A stretch of DNA of 64,000 bases from Streptomyces lacrimifluminis. Its GTDB lineage: Bacteria > Actinomycetota > Actinomycetes > Streptomycetales > Streptomycetaceae. Below the pieces are notes generated by a model. The model was not told the DNA's origin and searched no databases. It worked only from the letters and a program-made list of their open reading frames with translations. The stretch is from contig NZ_BMMU01000028.1 in NCBI RefSeq assembly GCF_014646095.1, positions 35,634 to 99,633 on the forward strand, given 5' to 3'. Each line of letters starts with the position of its first letter. The first letter of the stretch is position 1. Of the stretch, positions 52,054-59,954 are shown piece after piece. The position numbers and the translations under genes were made by a program.

Positions 52054-53046
52054 TCAGACGGCGGCGACGGCCGCGGCCGTCGCGGGTGTGTCGGCGAGGG
52101 CGGCGAGGTACTTCTCGGCGTCGAGGGCGGCGGCGCAGCCGGAGCCGGCCGCCGTGATGGCCTGGCGGTAGGTGTGGTCGACGACGTCGCCGGCGCCGAA
52201 GACGCCGGAGATGTTCGTGCGGGTGGAGGGGGAGGCGACCTTGAGGTAGCCCTCGTCGTCCAGGTCGAGCTGGCCGGTGACCAGGTCGCTGCGCGGGTCG
52301 TGGCCGATGGCGACGAACAGACCGGTGGCCGGGAGGCGGGAGGTCTCGCCGGTGACGGTGTCGCGCAGGGTGAGAGCGGCGAGTTTGCCGTCGGCCTCGT
52401 GGATCTCGGCGACCTCGCGGTGGAAGGCGAAGGAGATCTTCGGGTCGGCGAAGGCGCGGTCCTGCATGGCCTTGGAGGCCCGCAGGGTGTCGCGCCGGTG
52501 GACGACCGTCACCGACTTGGCGAAGCGGGAGAGGAAGGTGGCCTCCTCCATCGCCGTGTCGCCGCCGCCGACCACCACGATGTCGTGCTCGCGGAAGAAG
52601 AAGCCGTCGCAGGTCGCGCAGTACGACACGCCCCGGCCGGACAGCGCGTCCTCGCCGGGCAGGCCCAGCTTGCGGTGCTGCGAGCCGGTCGCCACGATGA
52701 CGGCCTTGGCGCGGTGGACGGTCCCCGCGCTGTCGGTGACGGTCTTGACCGGGCCGGTGAGGTCGACCGCGACGATGTCGTCGGGGACGAGTTCGGCGCC
52801 GAAGCGTTCGGCCTGGGCCCGCATGTTGTCCATCAGGTCCGGGCCCATGATGCCGTCGCGGAAGCCGGGGAAGTTCTCCACCTCGGTCGTCTGCACCAGC
52901 GCTCCGCCGGCCGTGACCGCGCCCTCGAAGACCAGCGGCTTCAGCGAGGCGCGGGCCGTGTAGAGGGCGGCGGTGTATCCGGCGGGACCGGAGCCGACGA
53001 CGATGACGTTGCGGATGTCCCCAGTCGTGCCGGTCGCGGTGCTCAT
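52054..53046 (-). CDS. trxB: Thioredoxin reductase (ArsT-like)
   Basis: The 330-residue flavoenzyme has the FAD motif VIVVGSGPAGYTAALYTARA, the redox-active CATC (C143, C146), the NADPH motif VVVGGGDTAMEEATFL and the C-terminal VFGAGDVVDHTYRQAI. Its ATG overlaps the arsC stop (ATGA). In Streptomyces sp. FR-008 an ars cluster was described that includes a thioredoxin reductase called arsT; this gene occupies the corresponding role. It would transfer electrons from NADPH to TrxA and on to ArsC. Confidence 0.95.
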   Translation of the reverse strand: MSTATGTTGDIRNVIVVGSGPAGYTAALYTARASLKPLVFEGAVTAGGALVQTTEVENFPGFRDGIMGPDLMDNMRAQAERFGAELVPDDIVAVDLTGPVKTVTDSAGTVHRAKAVIVATGSQHRKLGLPGEDALSGRGVSYCATCDGFFFREHDIVVVGGGDTAMEEATFLSRFAKSVTVVHRRDTLRASKAMQDRAFADPKISFAFHREVAEIHEADGKLAALTLRDTVTGETSRLPATGLFVAIGHDPRSDLVTGQLDLDDEGYLKVASPSTRTNISGVFGAGDVVDHTYRQAITAAGSGCAAALDAEKYLAALADTPATAAAVAAV

Positions 53047-53456
53047 GCCTGGGGCTCCGGCGCGATCTCCTTGATCAGGCCCTCGATCAGCACCTTGATC
53101 TCGTCGCGGATGGGCCGTACGGCCTCCACGCCCTGGCCCGCCGGGTCCTCCAGCTGCCAGTCCAGGTACCGCTTGCCGGGGAAGACGGGGCAGGTGTCGC
53201 CGCAGCCCATGGTGATGCAGACGTCGGACTCCTTCACGGCGTCGACGGTGAGCATCTTCGGGACCTCGGCGGAGATGTCGATGCCGACCTCGGCCATGGC
53301 CTCTACGGCCGCCGGGTTGACGCCGGCGCCCGGGTTCGAGCCCGCGGAGCGGACCTCGACGCGGTCCCCGGCCAGGTGGGTCAGCCACGCGGCGGCCATC
53401 TGGGACCGGCCCGCGTTGTGGACACAGACGAACAGCACGGAGGGCTTGTCGGACAT
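53043..53456 (-). CDS. arsC: Arsenate reductase, thioredoxin-coupled low-molecular-weight phosphatase type
   Basis: The 137-residue protein starts at ATG 53456. The phosphatase loop CVHNAGRS gives nucleophile C11 and R17. Further cysteines at C80, C85 and C89 (TMGCGDTCPVFPGK) supply the disulfide relay. It reduces arsenate to arsenite in the cytoplasm. The coupling to trxB and trxA supports thioredoxin as donor. The gene is divergent from arsR, with an operator-like palindrome between them. Confidence 0.93.
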   Translation of the reverse strand: MSDKPSVLFVCVHNAGRSQMAAAWLTHLAGDRVEVRSAGSNPGAGVNPAAVEAMAEVGIDISAEVPKMLTVDAVKESDVCITMGCGDTCPVFPGKRYLDWQLEDPAGQGVEAVRPIRDEIKVLIEGLIKEIAPEPQA

Positions 53457-53534
53457 CAGAGGTCTCTCTTGTCTCACGTGTCTCACGACGGCATCAGGCA
53501 CGAAGGAGTTCAGCACCCGGTGGTGTCAGCCACC

Positions 53535-53554
53535 ACTGATGTGACAGTATCAGT
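53535..53554. promoter_or_regulatory. ArsR operator between arsC and arsR-aqpS-arsO
   Basis: ACTGAT at 53535-53540 and ATCAGT at 53549-53554 are inverted repeats around an 8-bp spacer, ending two bases before the arsR start at 53557. A second CACTGAT lies at 53574-53580. The position allows control of both divergent units. Confidence 0.7.
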
Positions 53555-53556
53555 CC

Positions 53557-53865
53557 ATGATGACGTCAGTCGACACTGATCTGATGCGGGTCCTCGCCGA
53601 CCCGCTCCGCCTCCAGATCGTCACCCTCCTCGCCCGGGAGACGCTCTGCTCCACGCACCTGATCGAGGAGACCGGTGCGAAGCAGACCAACCTCTCCAAC
53701 CACCTGAGAGTGCTGCGCGAGGCCGGGGTGGTCGAGACGGAACCCTGCGGCCGGTACACGTACTACAAGCTGCGCCCCGACGTCATCGCCCAGCTCGCCG
53801 GCCAGTTCGCCGACCTGGCCGAATCCGCTCGCAACGCCGCCGAGAACAAGAGGGCCTGTCCATGA
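53557..53865 (+). CDS. arsR: ArsR-family arsenite-responsive repressor (first copy)
   Basis: The 102-residue winged-helix protein has DPLRLQIVTLLARETLCSTH followed by AKQTNLSNHLRVLREAGVVE and the wing GRYTYYKLRPD. C31 sits in the sensor position before the recognition region; further cysteines are C83 and C101. The start ATG 53557 is almost on the operator. Its stop overlaps the aquaporin ATG. It should derepress the cluster when arsenite binds. Confidence 0.92.
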   Translation: MMTSVDTDLMRVLADPLRLQIVTLLARETLCSTHLIEETGAKQTNLSNHLRVLREAGVVETEPCGRYTYYKLRPDVIAQLAGQFADLAESARNAAENKRACP

Positions 53866-54659
53866 CCGCCGCCGAAGCAGCCCCGACCGCGGAGTCCACG
53901 CCGACCGCGGAGTCCACGCCGGCCGCCGCCGCACCCGACTCCGTCGCACCTGCGCCGGGTGCCACCCCGCCGCGTACCCCCCTGGTCGCCCGGGCCGCCG
54001 CCGAACTCATAGGCACGGCACTGCTGGTGGCGGTCGTGGTCGGCTCCGGCATCCAGGCCACCGAACTGACCGAGGACGTCGGCCTGCAACTGCTGGCCAA
54101 CTCCACGGCCACCGTCTTCGGCCTCGGCATCCTGATCCTCCTGCTCGGCCCGGTCTCCGGCGCCCACTTCAACCCCGTCGTCACGCTGGCCGAGTGGTGG
54201 ACGGCCCGACGCGGCGGCCTGGGGGTCACCCCGCGTGAGGTGGCTGTGTACGTACCCGCGCAGATCGTCGGCGCGATCGCGGGCGCGATCCTGGCGGACG
54301 CGATGTTCGCCGAGCCCCTCGTGAAGTGGTCCACCCACGACCGCTCCGCCGGACACCTGCTGCTCGGTGAGATCGTCGCCACCGCCGGTCTGATCCTCCT
54401 GATCTTCGGCCTGGCACGGGTCGACCGCCTGCGGTACGCCCCCGTGGCTGTCGCCTCCTACATCGGCGCCGCGTACTGGTTCACCTCCTCGACGTCCTTC
54501 GCCAACCCGGCGGTGACGATCGGGCGCGCCTTCACCGACACCTTCGCGGGCATCGCCCCCGGCTCGGTCCTGGGCTTCATCGGCATGCAGATCATCGGCG
54601 GCGTGGTCGGGCTGGCGCTGGTCGCGCTCATCTTCATGCCCGGACGATCGGCCGAGTGA
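53862..54659 (+). CDS. aqpS: Aquaglyceroporin-type channel in the ars operon (AqpS-like)
   Basis: The 265-residue protein has a 38-residue Ala/Thr/Pro-rich N-terminal tail, then six membrane segments with the two pore motifs HFNPVVTLAEWW and FANPAVTIGRAF. It fits the MIP family. In ars operons such channels (AqpS of Sinorhizobium) let arsenite formed by ArsC leave the cell down its gradient. It overlaps arsR upstream (ATGA) and arsO downstream (GTGA). No ArsB or Acr3 gene is found in the window. Confidence 0.92.
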   Translation: MTAAEAAPTAESTPTAESTPAAAAPDSVAPAPGATPPRTPLVARAAAELIGTALLVAVVVGSGIQATELTEDVGLQLLANSTATVFGLGILILLLGPVSGAHFNPVVTLAEWWTARRGGLGVTPREVAVYVPAQIVGAIAGAILADAMFAEPLVKWSTHDRSAGHLLLGEIVATAGLILLIFGLARVDRLRYAPVAVASYIGAAYWFTSSTSFANPAVTIGRAFTDTFAGIAPGSVLGFIGMQIIGGVVGLALVALIFMPGRSAE

Positions 54660-55819
54660 CCGTCGAGACGCAGGTGGTGGTGATCGGCGGTGGCCAGGCC
54701 GGGCTCGCCGCCGGGTACCACCTGCGCCGCCTCGGCCTGGAGTTCGTCGTCCTCGACGCCCAGGCAGCGCCGGGCGGCGCCTGGCAGCACGCCTGGGACT
54801 CCCTGCACCTGTTCTCCCCGGCCGCGTACTCCTCGCTGCCGGGCCGCCCGATGCCGGTACAGGCGGGGCAGACGTACCCGGACGCGGACCACGTGGTCGG
54901 CTACCTCACCGACTACGAGCGCCGGTACGGCCTTCCGGTGCACCGTCCCGTACGTGTCGCCGGGGTCCACCGTGACGGCGAGTTCCTGCGGGTCGAGACG
55001 GACGCGGGCCTCTGGCGAGCCCGGGCCGTCATCAGCGCCACCGGCACCTGGTGGCGCCCCTTCCTGCCCGCCGTTCCCGGCCGCGCGGACTTCTCCGGGC
55101 GGCAGCTGCACACCGTCGAGTACCGCAGCCCGCGCGACTTCGCCGGACAACGGGTCGTCGTGGTCGGCGGCGGCAACTCCGGCGCCCAGATCGCCGCCGA
55201 CCTCGCCCACGACACGGAGCTGACCTGGGCCACCCAGCGTCCGCCCCGCTTCCTCGCCGACGACATCGACGGCCGAGCCCTCTTCGACGTGGCCACCGCC
55301 CGCCGCCGCGCCCTCGAAGAGGGCCGCACGGACACCGGCGGCGTCGTGTCCCTGGGCGACATCGTCGCCGTACCGCCGGTGCGGGAGGCCCGGGACGCCG
55401 GACGGCTGAAGGCGGCACCCATGTTCGTACGCCTCGACCGCGACGGAGTCGTCTGGGCCGACGGCACACGGGCGCCGGCCGACGCGGTCGTCTGGTGCAC
55501 CGGCTTCCGCCCAGCACTCTCCCACCTGGCACCGCTGGGGCTGCGCGGGGTTCGCGGCCACATCGCCACCGAGGGAACGCGGGCCGTGGACGAGCCGCGC
55601 GTGCACCTGCTCGGCTACGGAGACTGGACCGGCCCCGCCTCCGCCACCCTCATCGGCGTCGGGCGTCCCGCCCGCGAGGCCGCCCGGGAGATCGCCGGCC
55701 TGCTCGCGCAGGAGCCCGGCCGCGGACCCGCGCCTGTCCCGACTCGGGGCTCAGGTCAGGATCTGGGCGGCGTACAGGGCGCCGACGCCGGTCGCGAGGG
55801 TGCCGAGCAGAATCCGTAG
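54656..55819 (+). CDS. arsO: ArsO-type flavin-dependent monooxygenase
   Basis: This 387-residue flavoprotein has an FAD motif VVVIGGGQAGLAAGYHLRRL at the N-terminus and an NAD(P)H motif VVVVGGGNSGAQIAADLAHD near residue 165. ISATGTWWRPFLP and VVWCTGFRPALSHLAPLGL are family hallmarks. ArsO proteins occur in Streptomyces ars clusters; their exact arsenic chemistry is not settled. The start GTG overlaps the aquaporin stop. The C-terminal 23 residues overlap the convergent TauE gene by about 69 bp and are of low complexity, so natural readthrough past an older stop is possible. Confidence 0.9.
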   Translation: MTVETQVVVIGGGQAGLAAGYHLRRLGLEFVVLDAQAAPGGAWQHAWDSLHLFSPAAYSSLPGRPMPVQAGQTYPDADHVVGYLTDYERRYGLPVHRPVRVAGVHRDGEFLRVETDAGLWRARAVISATGTWWRPFLPAVPGRADFSGRQLHTVEYRSPRDFAGQRVVVVGGGNSGAQIAADLAHDTELTWATQRPPRFLADDIDGRALFDVATARRRALEEGRTDTGGVVSLGDIVAVPPVREARDAGRLKAAPMFVRLDRDGVVWADGTRAPADAVVWCTGFRPALSHLAPLGLRGVRGHIATEGTRAVDEPRVHLLGYGDWTGPASATLIGVGRPAREAAREIAGLLAQEPGRGPAPVPTRGSGQDLGGVQGADAGREGAEQNP

Positions 55820-56536
55820 GGCCCGTTCGGGCAGGCGGGGTTGGAGGCGGGCGCCGAGGTAGCCGCCGATCAGGCCGCCGGTGCCGCAGGCCAGCCCGAG
55901 CCACCAGTCGGGGGCGACCTCTCCGGTGCTGACGAGCGACAGCACCGCGTAGGCGGCGGCACCGACGACGGAGGTGGCGAACGTGGCGGCGAGCGCGGCC
56001 GGGGCGACGCGTGCGACGGGCAGGCCGCGTCCGGCGAGGATCGGGCCGAGGAGGGAACCCCCGCCGATGCCGTAGACGCCGCCGACGATGCCGACCGCCA
56101 GGGCGAGGCCGGTGAGCGTGCGCGGGGCCAACTCGCCTGCGGGTGGCGGCCGATGGCGTGCCGGGGTGAGGGTGCGCAGGCACAGCCACAGGCCGAGCGG
56201 CAGCAGCAGGGCGGCTATCAGGAACCGGAACACGTCCGGGCCGGGGAGGGCGAAGACGCGGACGGCGGCGCCGATGACGACACCGGGCAGCGTGCCCAGC
56301 ACCAGGCGTCGGGCGAGATCGCCGTGCAGGGCGCCGTCGTCGCGGTAGCGCCACAGGGCGCCGGGTCCGGCGACGACGTTGAACAGCAGGTTGGTCGGGG
56401 TGACGGCCGGACTGGGCACACCGAAGACGCTCAGCTGGATGGGGAGAAGGAACACCGCACCCGAGACGCCGACCGGGGCGGTCACGGTCGCGATCAGCAG
56501 GCCGGCGGCCAGCCCTCCCGGCACCGTCCAGTCCAC
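55751..56536 (-). CDS. TauE/SafE-family membrane permease
   Basis: The 261-residue protein has eight predicted membrane segments and the paired TauE/SafE motifs: PTNLLFNVVAGPGALWRYR near residue 48 and GIVGGVYGIGGGSLLGPILA near residue 150. The family exports sulfite, sulfoacetate or other organic anions. In the arsenic island it could carry an oxyanion or thiolated arsenical, but that is speculation. It is convergent with arsO and overlaps its 3' end. Confidence 0.88.
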   Translation of the reverse strand: MDWTVPGGLAAGLLIATVTAPVGVSGAVFLLPIQLSVFGVPSPAVTPTNLLFNVVAGPGALWRYRDDGALHGDLARRLVLGTLPGVVIGAAVRVFALPGPDVFRFLIAALLLPLGLWLCLRTLTPARHRPPPAGELAPRTLTGLALAVGIVGGVYGIGGGSLLGPILAGRGLPVARVAPAALAATFATSVVGAAAYAVLSLVSTGEVAPDWWLGLACGTGGLIGGYLGARLQPRLPERALRILLGTLATGVGALYAAQILT

Positions 56537-56639
56537 CGTCGCCCCCGCATCCCCGTCCCCTGCCTCTGCCCCTGGCCCTTCGGGCGCCCGGCCAGTATCG
56601 GCGTCCCGGAGGGCGGCGGGACGGTCCGCAACGAGATGT

Positions 56640-57098
56640 TCATGCGGGCCCAGGGTTTTCGCCCATCACGCGGTACATGCCGATCGAGCCGTGCTCGGCG
56701 GTGTCGGCGAAGCCGAACTTCTCGTAGAGGAAGCGGGCGGGGCCGTCCGCGATGAGCGAGACGTAGGCGGTGGCGGGCGCCCGGCGGTCCAACTCCTCGG
56801 TGAGCGCGGCCATGATGCGCCTGCCGAGGCCGCGGCCCTGGTGGGCGGGGTGGACGCACATGTCGACGATCTGGAAGGCGGTACCGCCGTCACCGATGAT
56901 CCGCCCCATACCGATGGGCTCCCCCTGGTGCTGGAGGACCACTCCGTGCCATGTGTGGGGCAGGGCGAGCGCAACCGCGTCGGGGTCCTTGTCCGACAGG
57001 CCGGCCTCGGTGCGCAGACGGCGGAACACCTCGACGGAGGGGACGCCCACGCGCAACGTATAGGGGTCGTTCAAGCTGTCCACTCCCACCAGTTTCAC
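56640..57098 (-). CDS. GNAT N-acetyltransferase (ArsN-like)
   Basis: The 152-residue protein shows the GNAT motif MCVHPAHQGRGLGRRIMAAL with the acetyl-CoA loop, plus VSLIADGPARFLYEKFGFAD. Length fits small GNAT enzymes. Members named ArsN occur in ars clusters and acetylate arsinothricin or phosphinothricin-like compounds. Position between arsO/TauE and the second arsR makes this plausible, but the sequence alone does not prove substrate. It lies 103 bp upstream of TauE in the same direction. Confidence 0.8.
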   Translation of the reverse strand: MKLVGVDSLNDPYTLRVGVPSVEVFRRLRTEAGLSDKDPDAVALALPHTWHGVVLQHQGEPIGMGRIIGDGGTAFQIVDMCVHPAHQGRGLGRRIMAALTEELDRRAPATAYVSLIADGPARFLYEKFGFADTAEHGSIGMYRVMGENPGPA

Positions 57099-57132
57099 GT
57101 CGGTTTCCGTCGGCGCGTGTGGTTCGCGACGG

Positions 57133-57504
57133 TCAGGCCGCGGCCGGTGTGATGGTCAGCAGTTTGCCCATCGCGGCCAGTACGGAGGGTTCGACCCGGT
57201 AGTAGACCCAGGTGCCGCGCCGCTCGGAGCTGAGCAGACCGGCCTCCTTCAGCTTCTTCAGGTGATGGGACACGGTCGGCTGCGAGACGCCCACGTCGGA
57301 GATGTCGCAGACGCACGCCTCACCACCCTCGTGCGAGGCCACGGCCGAGAACAGCCGCAGCCGCACGGGGTCACCGAGCGCCTTGAACATCCGCGCGGCC
57401 GTCTCGGCCTCCTCCGCGGTGAACGGGCGTTCCGTCAGAGGCGGGCAGCACGCCGCCACGGCGTCACCGGCGTCCAGCAGTGGCAGCACTTTCGTGTTCG
57501 ACAT
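57133..57504 (-). CDS. ArsR-family arsenic-responsive repressor (second copy)
   Basis: The 123-residue protein starts at ATG 57504. It carries the metalloid motif EACVCDISDVGVSQPTVSHH with C64 and C66, and a further pair C19-C20 (AVAACCPPL). Winged-helix elements are HHLKKLKEAGLLSSERRGTW and YYRVEPSVL. The cysteine arrangement differs from the first ArsR copy, pointing to a different sensor site. It is divergent from the flavoprotein-ArsI operon and very probably controls it through the TCTATGTTGAC repeats. Confidence 0.92.
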   Translation of the reverse strand: MSNTKVLPLLDAGDAVAACCPPLTERPFTAEEAETAARMFKALGDPVRLRLFSAVASHEGGEACVCDISDVGVSQPTVSHHLKKLKEAGLLSSERRGTWVYYRVEPSVLAAMGKLLTITPAAA

Positions 57505-57507
57505 GCA

Positions 57508-57581
57508 TCTATGTTGACATACGTCGAACCAGTTGGGTGAGGGTCGGGGCGATCGGATTCGATGAATGTCTATGTTGACGT
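57508..57581. promoter_or_regulatory. Duplicate 13-bp operator motif between the second arsR and the flavoprotein gene
   Basis: TCTATGTTGACAT at 57508-57520 recurs as TCTATGTTGACGT at 57569-57581, the second followed by CTATCGATAC. A further ATCGATAAGTGTCGAA lies at 57618-57633. The AT-rich repeats stand out and flank both divergent starts. Confidence 0.65.
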
Positions 57582-57648
57582 CTATCGATACAGGTGTCAT
57601 CCTGGGCCACGTAAGCCATCGATAAGTGTCGAAACAAAGGGGTATCTC

Positions 57649-59031
57649 GTGGCCGAGTCCATCAACAGCGTGCTCACCGTCGACCAGCTGCCCGTCGTGG
57701 TCGTCGGAGCCGGCCCGATCGGTCTGGCCGCCGCCGCCCGCCTCGTCGAGCGCGGTCTCGAACCGCTCGTCCTGGAGTCCGGGCCGTCCGCCGGCACCGC
57801 AGTCCGGAACTGGTCGCACGTGCGGCTGTTCTCGACCTGGGGCGAGGTCGTCGACCCGGCAGCCGAGAAGCTCCTCGCCCCGACCGGCTGGGTCCGCCCC
57901 GACGCCGCCACGTACCCGACCGGCGGCGACTGGGCCGGGAAGTACCTGCAGCCGCTCGCCGACGTCCTCGGCGACAGGGTCCGCTACGGCGCCACGGTCA
58001 CCGGTGTCGCCCGCGCGGGCCGTGACCGCATCGTCGACTCCGGCCGCGAGGAGCAGCCCTTCACCGTTCACGTCCAGCTCGCCGACGGCCGCGAGGAGCG
58101 GCTCACCGCACGCGCCGTCATCGACGCCTCCGGCACCTGGTCCACCCCCGGCCCGATGGGCGCCGACGGCCTGCCCGCCCTCGGCGAGAAGGCAGCCGCC
58201 GACCGCGTCTCCTACCAGGTCCCCGACCTGGGCGACCCGGCCGTACGCGCCCGTTACGCGGGCAGGCGCACCGCCGTGATCGGCTCGGGTGCCTCCGCCT
58301 TCACCGCCCTCGCCCACCTCGCCGACCTGGCCAAGGAGGAGGACGGGACCCACGCCGCGTGGATCCTGCGCCGCGGCATCGGCGCGAGCACCTACGGCGG
58401 TGGCGAGGCGGACGAGCTGCCCGCGCGCGGCGCGCTGGGCCTGCGTGCCAGGGAAGCGGTCGAGGCCGGCCACGCGAGCGCGGTCACCGGCTTCCGTACA
58501 CAGGCTGTGGAGCGGGAGGGCGACCGGCTCGTCCTCGTCGCCGAGGACGGCCGCCGCCTGAACCCGGTCGACGAGGTCATCGTCCTGACCGGCTTCCGCC
58601 CCGACCTGTCCTTCCTCTCCGAACTCCGCCTCGGCCTCGACGAACGCCTCCAGGCCCCCACCGCGCTCGCCCCGCTGATCGACCCGAACGTCCACTCCTG
58701 CGGCACGGTCTACCCGCACGGCGTGAACGAGCTCTCGCACCCGGAGCAGGGCGTCTACCTGGTCGGCATGAAGTCCTACGGCCGCGCGCCCACGTTCCTC
58801 GCGATGACCGGCTACGAGCAGGTCCGCTCCGTCGCCGCCGCGCTCGCCGGCGACCAGGAAGCCGCCGAGCGCGTCGAGCTCACCCTCCCGGAGACGGGCG
58901 TGTGCGGCGGCGCGGGCCTGTTCGACGACCCCGACGCCGCCCAGAGCACCGAGGGCGGCGGCTGCTGCGCCGCCCCCAGCACCCTCCAGATCGGCACCGG
59001 CACCCCGGCCGCCACCTCCGGCGGCTGCTGA
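57649..59031 (+). CDS. FAD/NAD(P)-dependent flavoprotein of ars operons with Cys-rich tail
   Basis: The 460-residue protein is started at GTG 57649; the frame is open to 57562 but that part carries the operator repeats. FAD motif: VVVVGAGPIGLAAAARLVER. NAD(P)H motif: RTAVIGSGASAFTALAHLAD. VIVLTGFRPDLSFLSELRLG and VYLVGMKSYGRAPTFLAMTG are hallmarks of this ars-linked group. The C-terminus has clustered cysteines (ETGVCGGAGLF, EGGGCCAAPS and a terminal GGC), possible arsenical ligands. It resembles ArsO in its first motif but is a distinct, longer family. The ArsI gene follows after 28 bp. Confidence 0.87.
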   Translation: MAESINSVLTVDQLPVVVVGAGPIGLAAAARLVERGLEPLVLESGPSAGTAVRNWSHVRLFSTWGEVVDPAAEKLLAPTGWVRPDAATYPTGGDWAGKYLQPLADVLGDRVRYGATVTGVARAGRDRIVDSGREEQPFTVHVQLADGREERLTARAVIDASGTWSTPGPMGADGLPALGEKAAADRVSYQVPDLGDPAVRARYAGRRTAVIGSGASAFTALAHLADLAKEEDGTHAAWILRRGIGASTYGGGEADELPARGALGLRAREAVEAGHASAVTGFRTQAVEREGDRLVLVAEDGRRLNPVDEVIVLTGFRPDLSFLSELRLGLDERLQAPTALAPLIDPNVHSCGTVYPHGVNELSHPEQGVYLVGMKSYGRAPTFLAMTGYEQVRSVAAALAGDQEAAERVELTLPETGVCGGAGLFDDPDAAQSTEGGGCCAAPSTLQIGTGTPAATSGGC

Positions 59032-59059
59032 ACTCCCCACCCACCCAAGGAGGTTCGCC

Positions 59060-59455
59060 ATGACATCCCGCGTACAGCTCGCCCTCCGCGTCCCCGACCT
59101 CGCCGCATCCGTCGCCTTCTACAGCAAGCTCTTCAACACCGAGCCCGCCAAACTCCGCGACGGCTACGCCAACTTCGCCATCACCGAGCCCCCGCTCAAG
59201 CTCGTCCTCATCGAGGGCGGCGCGGACGAGGCGACGCGCATGGACCACCTCGGAGTCGAGGTCGAGAGCACCGAGGCCGTCCACGCCGCCACCGCCCGCC
59301 TGGGCGAGTCCGGCCTGACCACCGCCGTGGAGAACGACACCACCTGTTGCTACGCCCTCCAGGACAAGGTCTGGGTCCACGGCCCCGGCCAGGAACCCTG
59401 GGAGGTCTACGTCGTCAAGGCCGACGCCGACTCCCTGGCCAAGCAACCCACGTGA
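59060..59455 (+). CDS. arsI: ArsI/CadI-type vicinal-oxygen-chelate enzyme, C-As bond lyase
   Basis: The 131-residue protein has one VOC unit pair. It starts MTSRVQLALRVPDLAASVAF and contains the Fe-ligand candidates H63 in MDHLGVEV and E115 in EPWEVYVV. The substrate-binding cysteine pair C96-C97 (NDTTCCYALQDKVWV) matches the position and context of known ArsI, which demethylates trivalent methylarsenite with oxygen. ATG 59060 has AAGGAGG upstream. It is coupled to a truncated flavoprotein gene by a GTGA overlap. Confidence 0.93.
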   Translation: MTSRVQLALRVPDLAASVAFYSKLFNTEPAKLRDGYANFAITEPPLKLVLIEGGADEATRMDHLGVEVESTEAVHAATARLGESGLTTAVENDTTCCYALQDKVWVHGPGQEPWEVYVVKADADSLAKQPT

Positions 59456-59525
59456 CCGAAGCGGCCAGGAAGCCCTGCCTGTGCGTCGTCGTGTGCGCCT
59501 GCGGAATCACCGGCGACGTCGGCAG
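59452..59525 (+). pseudogene. 5' fragment of a flavoprotein gene (PPCDC/HFCD-like)
   Basis: GTG 59452 overlaps the arsI stop. The product begins MTEAARKPCLCVVVCACGIT then GDVGRL, like the first beta strand of flavoproteins seen at the ends of ars operons. After about residue 26 the frame turns into Arg-rich low-quality sequence, at the junction with IS3 debris. The gene therefore appears truncated by an insertion or deletion. Confidence 0.55.
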
Positions 59526-59557
59526 GCTGAGGCTGGGGCGCAGGGCACGACGTCGAC

Positions 59558-59680
59558 GTTCGCCGTCCGCGCCGATGTCTGCCAGCGCAACCCCGAACGG
59601 TTCGTCAACAACCCACCCACCGCCGATCATCCCCACCAACGGGGGGGATCAACCAGCCGGACGACCACGCCGCCCAGTGA
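59558..59680 (+). pseudogene. IS3-family transposase (OrfB) C-terminal remnant
   Basis: The frame reads TFAVRADVCQRNPERFVNNP, then, after a frameshift in a G-run near 59641-59647, GINQPDDHAAQ and stop. 'NPERFV..PP.P...P....IN.P' is the standard end of IS3 OrfB. It has no start and is shorter than 45 residues. The 270 bp after it, to 59954, hold nothing recognisable. Confidence 0.6.
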
Positions 59681-59954
59681 TCACCTCGGACGCCGGCGAC
59701 CCCGGCGCACTCGGCAAACCCTGAAACCGACCGACTCACCAGGCTTGAGACGTTCCGCGTCTCGTGGTCGACCAGGACGAGGCCGTCACCACCCGTGGTT
59801 CTCCGCGTGCACGGGCGGGCTCGGCCTTGCACCGAGCCCGCCGCTCCCACTCCACCCGTTCCTGATCGCTCGCTGTGACGCTAACCCGGTTCGGCGTACG
59901 TCGTTGCCCGCGAACGTCAGGAACACCGGAGCCGGACCTGTGTCACGCCACCGG

